Shown one piece after another: positions 7,267 through 13,376 of a stretch of 22,462 nt of DNA. The DNA is taken from the NCBI GenBank assembly GCA_039767595.1, contig JBDNBY010000032.1, positions 1-22,462 of the forward strand, written 5' to 3'. The DNA is from JBDNBY01 sp039767595 (GTDB taxonomy: Bacteria > Pseudomonadota > Alphaproteobacteria > Rhodobacterales > Rhodobacteraceae). A model generated the notes under the pieces. That model was not told the origin of the DNA. It did no database searches and saw only the letters and a program-made list of their open reading frames with translations. A program made the translations under genes and the position numbers. Each line of letters begins with the position of its first letter. Within the stretch, counting starts at the first letter, position 1.

Positions 7267-8625
7267 TCAAGTGCTGCGCACAGGTTCTTTGAGTGTGACC
7301 AATTCTTCGGACATCGTAGGGTGCACGGCAACAGTGCGATCAAAATCCGCTTTGGTCGCGCCCATTTTGACGGCAATCCCAGCCAATTGGATCATTTCGC
7401 CGGCATTTGGTGCGACGATATGACAACCCAGCACGCGATCTGAGGTGGCGCAGACGATGAGTTTCATCATCACTTTTTCTTCTTTGCCTGCAAACAAAGA
7501 GCGCATCGGCCGGAACGACGTGGCATAGACATGAATGGGCCCTTGCGCCGCCGCCGCCTCTTCGGACAGGCCAATTGTGCCAATCTCGGGCTGCGTGAAA
7601 ATTGCCGTTGGGATCAAATCGTGATCGGGGGATGTGGGTGTCTGCCCAAAGACCGTTTGCACAAAGCACATCGCCTCGCGAATGGCGACCGGTGTCAATT
7701 GCACACGGTCGGTGACATCGCCGACGGCATAAATGGATGGGATATTTGTCGCGCCATAGCGGTCCACTTCAACTGATCCATTCGCGCGCATCGTCACGCC
7801 CACCTCATCGAGGCCAAGGCCGTGGGTGTTCGCAGCGCGCCCTGTGGCCATCATGATCTGATCATATTGGCCGTGCGTGCCATCTGTGAAATGCGCCGTC
7901 AGGCCATCTTGGGTTTTCTCGATCCGCTCGACATTGACGCCCGTCCGCAGATCCACGCCGCGCAGGCACATGTGATTGGCGACAAAATCCCGCACTTCGC
8001 GATCAAACCCCCGTAGGATTTGCTCCCCGCGATAGACTTGCGTCGTCTCAACGCCCAGACCATTCATGACGCTGGCAAATTCGCACGCAATATATCCACC
8101 GCCGACAAATAGGATTTTGCGCGGCAGTTGCGGCAAATGAAAAATCTCATTCGAGGTGATCGTATGTTCAGCGCCGACAATATCGGGTTTGACCGGCCAA
8201 CCGCCCACGGCAATCAAAATCGTTTGTGCGGTTTTTTGTGTACCATCGGCCAATTCAACGGTATGCGGCCCGACCACTTTGGCCCGATGATCAAACCGCT
8301 CAACACCAGAGCCATCAAGCAGATTGCGGTAAATCCCTTCAAGACGATTGAGTTCTGAGTTCAGCTTGCCGTGGAACGTGGGCCAAGAAAAGTCGCCCGT
8401 TGGCATATCCCAACCATATCCGCGCGCTTCGGCGGCCAGTTCAGAAAATTCAGACGCATAGACCATCAGCTTTTTGGGCACACAGCCGCGGATCACACAG
8501 GTCCCGCCATAGCGGCTTTCTTCTGCGATCGCGACGCGCGCACCATATTGCCCTGCGGCGACCCGCGCGGCGCGCACGCCGCCCGATCCGCCGCCCATAA
8601 CAAATAAGTCGTAATCATAGCTCAT
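7267..8625 (-). CDS. gor: Glutathione-disulfide reductase
   Basis: This FAD flavoenzyme reduces GSSG to two GSH using a nicotinamide cofactor in the cytoplasm. The 452-residue length is typical. The FAD-binding GGGSGGVRAARVAA is at residues 11-24. The redox disulfide GGTCVIRGCVPKK (C43, C48) has the CVIRGC form that I associate with plant, cyanobacterial and alphaproteobacterial enzymes rather than the enteric CVNVGC. A second dinucleotide fold starts at VGGGYIACEFAS. The dimer-interface active site HPTMSE (H435, E440) is near the C-terminus. Two ATGs occur in tandem. I chose the second because AAGG then sits 7 bases upstream and MSYDYDLFV matches the family N-terminus. The gene lies about 30 bp after rpiA and is probably co-transcribed with it. 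Confidence 0.95.
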   Translation of the reverse strand: MSYDYDLFVMGGGSGGVRAARVAAGQYGARVAIAEESRYGGTCVIRGCVPKKLMVYASEFSELAAEARGYGWDMPTGDFSWPTFHGKLNSELNRLEGIYRNLLDGSGVERFDHRAKVVGPHTVELADGTQKTAQTILIAVGGWPVKPDIVGAEHTITSNEIFHLPQLPRKILFVGGGYIACEFASVMNGLGVETTQVYRGEQILRGFDREVRDFVANHMCLRGVDLRTGVNVERIEKTQDGLTAHFTDGTHGQYDQIMMATGRAANTHGLGLDEVGVTMRANGSVEVDRYGATNIPSIYAVGDVTDRVQLTPVAIREAMCFVQTVFGQTPTSPDHDLIPTAIFTQPEIGTIGLSEEAAAAQGPIHVYATSFRPMRSLFAGKEEKVMMKLIVCATSDRVLGCHIVAPNAGEMIQLAGIAVKMGATKADFDRTVAVHPTMSEELVTLKEPVRST

Positions 8626-8636
8626 CATGTCACCTT

Positions 8637-8652
8637 TATCGCATATGCGATA
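8637..8652. promoter_or_regulatory. Perfect 16-base palindrome between rpiA and gor
   Basis: TATCGCATATGCGATA is an uninterrupted perfect palindrome filling half of the ~30-bp rpiA-gor gap, immediately upstream of the gor Shine-Dalgarno. It could be an operator for a dimeric regulator controlling gor, or an intercistronic structure affecting mRNA processing. With no spacer it cannot form a normal RNA hairpin without opening its centre. The symmetry is seen directly; its role is inferred. Confidence 0.4.
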
Positions 8653-8654
8653 TG

Positions 8655-9401
8655 TTAGAGGTCCATTATCTTTTCGCTGCGCTCACCCGACGCCAGATCG
8701 ACCATCACTGTGCGTCCGCCGTCGTAGCCCACAACCGTTGCATCACACATATCCGTAAATAACCCGTTTTCAACCACCCCAGGGATTTGATTGAGCGCGG
8801 CATTGAGCGCGCGCGCATCCCCGATCCGGCCCAAGTGCAGGTCATAGATATAATGCCCCTCATCGGTCACGAGAGGCTGATCCCCAACCATCCGTAGCGT
8901 GATCTCGCGCCCGTCGACATCTGAGTTTTCAAGGAGATAGTCGATCATACGGCGGCTGGTCTCGTGGGCAAATTGCACCACTTCGACAGGCAACGCAAAC
9001 GCGCCCAGCGCGCTAACCTCTTTGGAGGCATCGGCAATCACAACCATCCGCTCTGATGCGGCGGCGACGATTTTCTCGCGCAACAACGCCGCGCCGCCCC
9101 CTTTGACCAGGCTCATCTCGCCGTCAAATTCATCCGCGCCATCAATCGTCAAATCCAAAGCGCCCAACGCGTCCAGACTATGCATACGCAGCCCCTCTTC
9201 GAGGGCCAGTTTTTGCGTGGCCTCAGAGGTGGCGACGCAGTCAATGCTCAGGCCTTCGTCCCGAAGGCGCTGACCCAAACGTTTGACCAAAAACACGGCT
9301 GTGCTGCCTGTGCCAAGCCCGACATTCATGCCGTCCTCGACCAATTCTGCCGCGCGGTGAGCGCAGGCCATCTTCGCAAGATCAGACGGGGAAAATGACA
9401 T
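8655..9401 (-). CDS. rpiA: Ribose-5-phosphate isomerase A
   Basis: RpiA interconverts ribose 5-phosphate and ribulose 5-phosphate in the non-oxidative pentose phosphate pathway. The 248-residue product carries the family's active-site segments: the phosphate loop GLGTGSTA (28-35), DGADE (87-91) and KGGGAALLREK (100-110). The frame is open for 111 bases further upstream. I chose this start because GGAGGC lies 6 bases in front of it and MSFSPSDLAK leads directly into the first conserved helix. It is the first gene of the minus-strand run rpiA-gor-hflK-hflC-DUF2065-degP and is divergent from the GST-like gene. Confidence 0.96.
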   Translation of the reverse strand: MSFSPSDLAKMACAHRAAELVEDGMNVGLGTGSTAVFLVKRLGQRLRDEGLSIDCVATSEATQKLALEEGLRMHSLDALGALDLTIDGADEFDGEMSLVKGGGAALLREKIVAAASERMVVIADASKEVSALGAFALPVEVVQFAHETSRRMIDYLLENSDVDGREITLRMVGDQPLVTDEGHYIYDLHLGRIGDARALNAALNQIPGVVENGLFTDMCDATVVGYDGGRTVMVDLASGERSEKIMDL

Positions 9402-9502
9402 AGAAACGCCTCCAGTAAATTTGCATCGCCGCCCTTCTATGTCAGAATGTGCTGCGACAAAAGTGCAAAGGCCAAACGGGGGACAAAAACATTGGAGAAA
9501 AG

Positions 9503-9540
9503 GACGGAGCAAAAAGACGGAACAAAATGACGAGACAATT
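9503..9540. repeat. Short degenerate tandem repeat (three ~13-base units) upstream of the GST-like gene
   Basis: Adjacent units GACGGAGCAAAAA and GACGGAACAAAAT match at 11 of 13 positions. A third, more diverged GACGAGACAATT follows. The surrounding 60 bases are rich in purines and ACAAAA elements. The array lies in the 209-bp divergent gap between rpiA and the GST-like gene. It could be a slippage-derived repeat or a set of binding sites. I see no convincing -10/-35 pair in this gap. Confidence 0.45.
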
Positions 9541-9610
9541 CCGAAAGTTTTGAATAAAAATGGTCGCTTTTACTCTGTTTCCGATGGGAAACTTTACATA
9601 TGCTACGGCT

Positions 9611-10297
9611 ATGACACAGATCACCCTTCACTATGCACCCGATAATGCCTCTGCGATCATCCGCTTGGCCTTGGCACGTGCGCGCCTGCCCTATGCCACG
9701 CGGTTGGTCGATCGGAGCACTCAGGCGCAACGCACGCCGGCCTATCTCGCCCTTAACCCAATGGGGCAGATCCCTGCGCTGGAAACACCCGATGGGGTGA
9801 TCTGCGAAACCGCCGCGATTTTATTATGGATCGCCCAAGCGGCACCGGCCTCGGGCCTCATGCCAGAGCATAGCGCGTCCCACGCCGCCGCGCAAAAATG
9901 GTTGGTTTATTTGTCAAATACCCTGCACGTCGATTTGGGGCAGAGCTTTTATCCCCACCTTTATATCGACGCCGCGCACTGCGACGCCTTGCAGCGCCAC
10001 GCTCGGCATCGCGTGGTCGAGCACTTCACGCTCTTTGAAACACATGCGATGGGGCAAATTGATCCGGCACATGATGCGCTGGCCGTCGGTCTATATGCTG
10101 GCTTTCTTTACCGGTGGGCGCAGCTTTATCCAGAGCCGAAAGTCATTGATCTCAGCGGCTGCCATCGCGTCACCGCCGCTCTGAGGACCCTTGAGACATA
10201 CGACTGGCTCCAAGACGCCCTCTTTGAAGAGGGGATGTCTGGCCCCATATTTACCGACCCTCACCCTCCAACCCCACCTTATGGGAGCGCCACATAA
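9611..10297 (+). CDS. Glutathione S-transferase family protein
   Basis: The 228-residue protein has a GST layout. An N-terminal thioredoxin-like domain (about 1-80) contains YLALNPMGQIPALETPDG, including the cis-proline of the GSH-binding site. CETAAILLWI carries the E-[ST]-x-[AI] element that contacts the gamma-glutamyl group. An all-helical C-terminal domain follows. The substrate is unknown. Upstream in-frame ATGs exist at 9560 and 9584. I chose 9611 because the first beta strand (ITLHYAPDNAS) starts right after it; no strong Shine-Dalgarno supports any of the three. The stop overlaps the next gene's start as TAATG, so it is translationally coupled to the serine dehydratase. Confidence 0.88.
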   Translation: MTQITLHYAPDNASAIIRLALARARLPYATRLVDRSTQAQRTPAYLALNPMGQIPALETPDGVICETAAILLWIAQAAPASGLMPEHSASHAAAQKWLVYLSNTLHVDLGQSFYPHLYIDAAHCDALQRHARHRVVEHFTLFETHAMGQIDPAHDALAVGLYAGFLYRWAQLYPEPKVIDLSGCHRVTAALRTLETYDWLQDALFEEGMSGPIFTDPHPPTPPYGSAT

Positions 10298-11670
10298 TGT
10301 TTATCTCCGTATTTGATGTCTTTAAAATTGGCGTTGGCCCATCCTCGTCGCACACGATTGGCCCGATGGTGGCCGCTGCGCGGTTCTTGGACCTTGTGCG
10401 CGCGGCGCCCTTTGATGTGCATGGTTTGCGGGCCTCGTTGCATGGATCGCTGGCCTTCACGGGGGTGGGGCATGCCACGGACCGCGCGACCATTTTGGGC
10501 CTAGCCGGTTTTGTGCCGCAAACCTATGATCATGAAAAGGCCGAGGCCTGCTTGGCGCAGATCTACGCAGACAAACAAATCCACGCCCCGCAGTTGCCGC
10601 CGATGTCTTTTGATCCCAAAAGTGATTTGATCTTTGATTACGGCCCCAATTTGCCGGGGCATGCCAATGGCATGGTCTTGATGGCGACGGATGGCCAAGG
10701 GGATATCATCCTTCAAGAGACGTATTATTCCATTGGGGGCGGGTTTGTCATGACCGCCGACCAACTCGCCGCCGGCAAAGATACCGATGAAGGCGATCCA
10801 GTGCCCTTTGCCTTTAAATCCGCGGCTCAAATGCTCGACATGGCTCGTCACTCGGGCAAAAGCATTGCGGAGATGAAACGCGCCAATGAAATGACGCGCC
10901 GCAGTGGGGGCGATGTGCGCGAGGGGGTCACATCGATTTGGAACGTGATGAATGACTGTATTCAGCGTGGCCTTGAAACGGATGGGATTTTGCCTGGGGG
11001 GCTTGGGGTCAAACGGCGCGCCAAGGGCATCCACGATGCCCTTTTGTCAGAGCGTGGGCTCAATTTCACGGCCCCGCATACAATCAATGATTGGATCAGC
11101 GTCTACGCCATGGCCGTCAATGAGGAAAACGCCGCGGGCGGCCAAGTCGTCACCTCCCCGACCAATGGCGCCGCAGGTGTTTTGCCGGCGGTGATCCGAT
11201 ATTACCTTGATCATGTGCCCGAAGCGCATGCCGACAAAGTTGAGGATTTCCTCCTCACGGCGGCGGCAATTGGGGGGCTTGTGAAATACAACGCCTCAAT
11301 CTCTGGCGCCGAAGCGGGCTGCCAAGCCGAAGTCGGCAGCGCCAGCGCCATGGCCGCGGCCGGCCTGTGCGCCGTGTTGGGCGGCACCCCTGAACAAATT
11401 GAAAATGCAGCGGAAATTGCCCTTGAGCATCACCTCGGCATGACGTGCGACCCTGTCAAAGGACTAGTGCAAGTGCCCTGTATTGAGCGCAACGGCCTTG
11501 GCGCGATTAAGGCTGTGTCGGCAGCCTCGCTCGCCTTGCGGGGGGATGGGACCCATTTTGTGCCGCTTGATGCCTGTATCGAGACGATGCGCCAAACAGG
11601 GGCGGACATGCATGAGAAATATAAAGAAACCTCATTGGGGGGGCTAGCCGTCAACATTCCGAACTGCTAG
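10297..11670 (+). CDS. sdaA: L-serine ammonia-lyase (iron-sulfur L-serine dehydratase, single chain)
   Basis: This enzyme deaminates L-serine to pyruvate and ammonia using a 4Fe-4S cluster instead of pyridoxal phosphate. The 457-residue single-chain form joins the beta domain (residues ~1-150, starting SVFDVFKIGVGPSSSHT) and the alpha catalytic domain. Cluster cysteines are visible as C342 (GAEAGCQAEVGSA), C384 and C395 (CDPVKGLVQVPC). The chain ends in cysteine (C457, AVNIPNC). In the Legionella enzyme the C-terminal cysteine folds back onto the cluster, and the spacing here is the same. SPTNGAAGVLPAV is another family signature. The start codon shares its A with the stop of the GST-like gene. 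The transporter gene follows after 37 bp and may be in the same operon. Confidence 0.96.
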   Translation: MFISVFDVFKIGVGPSSSHTIGPMVAAARFLDLVRAAPFDVHGLRASLHGSLAFTGVGHATDRATILGLAGFVPQTYDHEKAEACLAQIYADKQIHAPQLPPMSFDPKSDLIFDYGPNLPGHANGMVLMATDGQGDIILQETYYSIGGGFVMTADQLAAGKDTDEGDPVPFAFKSAAQMLDMARHSGKSIAEMKRANEMTRRSGGDVREGVTSIWNVMNDCIQRGLETDGILPGGLGVKRRAKGIHDALLSERGLNFTAPHTINDWISVYAMAVNEENAAGGQVVTSPTNGAAGVLPAVIRYYLDHVPEAHADKVEDFLLTAAAIGGLVKYNASISGAEAGCQAEVGSASAMAAAGLCAVLGGTPEQIENAAEIALEHHLGMTCDPVKGLVQVPCIERNGLGAIKAVSAASLALRGDGTHFVPLDACIETMRQTGADMHEKYKETSLGGLAVNIPNC

Positions 11671-11707
11671 CGTCGGAATTACTCAACCTGAGGAGGAGAA
11701 ATTCGAC

Positions 11708-12592
11708 TTGAAGCAGAATATCCCATTGGGCGTTTCATTGCTCCTGTTATTCGCCATCTGCGCGCCAATCGCAGACAGCTTGGTCAAACTAGCAACCGCT
11801 GATGTCATGATTTGGGTGATCATCATTTGGCGCTTTGTCGGTCAAGTGTCGATCACAGGGGGCATTTTGGCCCTCCGCGGATCATCGGAATGGCCAACGG
11901 GCAAAGACGTGTTTTTACTGGCGATGCGCGGCGCAGTTCACATCCTTGCGATGTGTCTCTTAGTGGCCGCCCTGCGGGTTATGCCGATCGCAGACGCGAC
12001 ATCCATCGCGTTTGTCTTGCCATTTTTAATGATTGCAGGCGGCCATTTCTTTTTGGGTGAGACGATCCAGCCCTATCAAATCTATTGCTCCATCGCAGGG
12101 TTTATCGGCGTTGTGTTGGTTCTACAGCCCAATCTCATCGCCATTGGATGGGAGGCGCTCTTGCCACTTGGCATGGCCTTTTCCTTTGCCATCTTCCAAA
12201 CATTAACGCGGTTTTTATCCTCAGATTACTCTCCTTATGCGATGCAGTTTTACAGCGGCCTGTCGTCGTTATGCTTTTTCATTCCCTTCGCTGTGTTAAC
12301 CAGCGTTGACACAGCCGCTGAATTTAACGCCTCATTTGACGTTTGGCCGATGTTAGTGGCGATGGCGGTGATGTCGACGCTGTCACACATTCTACTGACG
12401 GCATCGCTAACTTATGCCCCACAATCCATTCTCGCGCCGCTTCAGTATATTGAGCTGCCATTTGTGATTGTGATTGGATATCTCGTATTTGGCGATATCC
12501 CTGTACCGATGGCGATGGTTGGAATTGTGATTATTGCCGCTTCGGGCCTCTATGCCTCAGGCGTCCGGCCAACCCGCTTGCGGCGCAGATAA
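11708..12592 (+). CDS. EamA/DMT-superfamily membrane transporter
   Basis: The 294-residue protein is strongly hydrophobic with about ten transmembrane helices. They form two EamA repeats (about 8-140 and 150-285), the classic drug/metabolite transporter layout. Typical segments are LRVMPIADATSIAFVLPFLM and TYAPQSILAPLQYIELPFV. The start is TTG, supported by GAGGAGGAG about 9 bases upstream; no ATG fits as well. The substrate cannot be read from the sequence. Placement 37 bp behind the serine dehydratase hints at amino-acid or related export, but this is only inference. The last 36 bases overlap the 3' end of the opposite-strand thiamine pyrophosphokinase gene. Confidence 0.92.
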   Translation: MKQNIPLGVSLLLLFAICAPIADSLVKLATADVMIWVIIIWRFVGQVSITGGILALRGSSEWPTGKDVFLLAMRGAVHILAMCLLVAALRVMPIADATSIAFVLPFLMIAGGHFFLGETIQPYQIYCSIAGFIGVVLVLQPNLIAIGWEALLPLGMAFSFAIFQTLTRFLSSDYSPYAMQFYSGLSSLCFFIPFAVLTSVDTAAEFNASFDVWPMLVAMAVMSTLSHILLTASLTYAPQSILAPLQYIELPFVIVIGYLVFGDIPVPMAMVGIVIIAASGLYASGVRPTRLRRR

Positions 12593-13234
12593 GGCCGAAG
12601 CGATCGCGCTCAGATACTGACGCGATGCGACGATCACAGCGTGCGGCGCTTGCGGGCGTAGCTCAATCGCGCCGGTCACTTCGTTCGATGTTGCAATTTG
12701 TCCAATCGGCGATAGGTCTAAGCCATCAAGCGGCCAGCGCAGCCCGCGTGATGCCACACGCACAGGGGCCATCGGATACACCGACAAACGGGCCCCCACG
12801 GGCAGCGAGATCCTCAACTCCGGTGGGCATAAAAACATCACATCCTCTTGTCCGATGTGAACTACAGTTTTATGCGCAAATCGAACCAACGCAGTTTGCG
12901 CCGCCATTTGGTGATCCAACCGCGAGCCCGTAAACCCCAAGGTAAAAATGACAGGAGCGGCCACGCGCGTTAGTGATTTCTCAAGGTCTGTGCTATTTTG
13001 TTCTGGGATATGAAAGAGAATTTGAGAGGGTAACGCATGGCGCACACCATCATCTATAGAATCAAAATCGCCAATAACCGCATCCGGCACATCCCCTTGG
13101 GCATACAGAAAATTTGCGCCGCCATCTGCGGCCACAACCGCCGCAACCTCATTTTTCAACGCTTGATAGGCCTGCGATCCAACGTCACCGCCACCGATCA
13201 AAAGGATTGGTTCTTTTTTTTCAACAATGAGCAT
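12557..13234 (-). CDS. thiN: Thiamine pyrophosphokinase
   Basis: This enzyme transfers pyrophosphate from ATP to thiamine to give thiamine diphosphate. The 225-residue length fits the bacterial family. Motifs in order are IGGGDVGSQAY (13-23), AADGGAN (35-41), the metal-binding GDFDSI (55-60), the active-site NSTDLEK (80-86) and GFTGSRLDH (100-108). A C-terminal beta-sandwich domain follows, with RLSVYPMAP and SNEV. The only plausible start has a weak ribosome-binding site, and an 8-base A-run in codons 5-8 (on the coding strand) is a potential slippage site. The gene is tail-to-tail with the transporter and overlaps it by 36 bp. Confidence 0.93.
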   Translation of the reverse strand: MLIVEKKEPILLIGGGDVGSQAYQALKNEVAAVVAADGGANFLYAQGDVPDAVIGDFDSIDDGVRHALPSQILFHIPEQNSTDLEKSLTRVAAPVIFTLGFTGSRLDHQMAAQTALVRFAHKTVVHIGQEDVMFLCPPELRISLPVGARLSVYPMAPVRVASRGLRWPLDGLDLSPIGQIATSNEVTGAIELRPQAPHAVIVASRQYLSAIASALSAPQAGWPDA

Positions 13235-13376
13235 GTTTTGCCATAATTATCACAGATTTCTAGGACAGTTCACAGTTAGGACACTAAATCATACCGATAA
13301 AAGCACAGATTCGAGCGAGTTTTGTTTCTTCGATTTGGCATAAGGGTAGCAAGAAAAGGCAGGAAGTGAAGAAGTC

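Noticed and set aside
9402..9512. N-terminal extension of RpiA
   Set aside because: The extra 37 residues are cysteine-rich and unlike RpiA, and the ATG at 9401 has GGAGGC in front of it.
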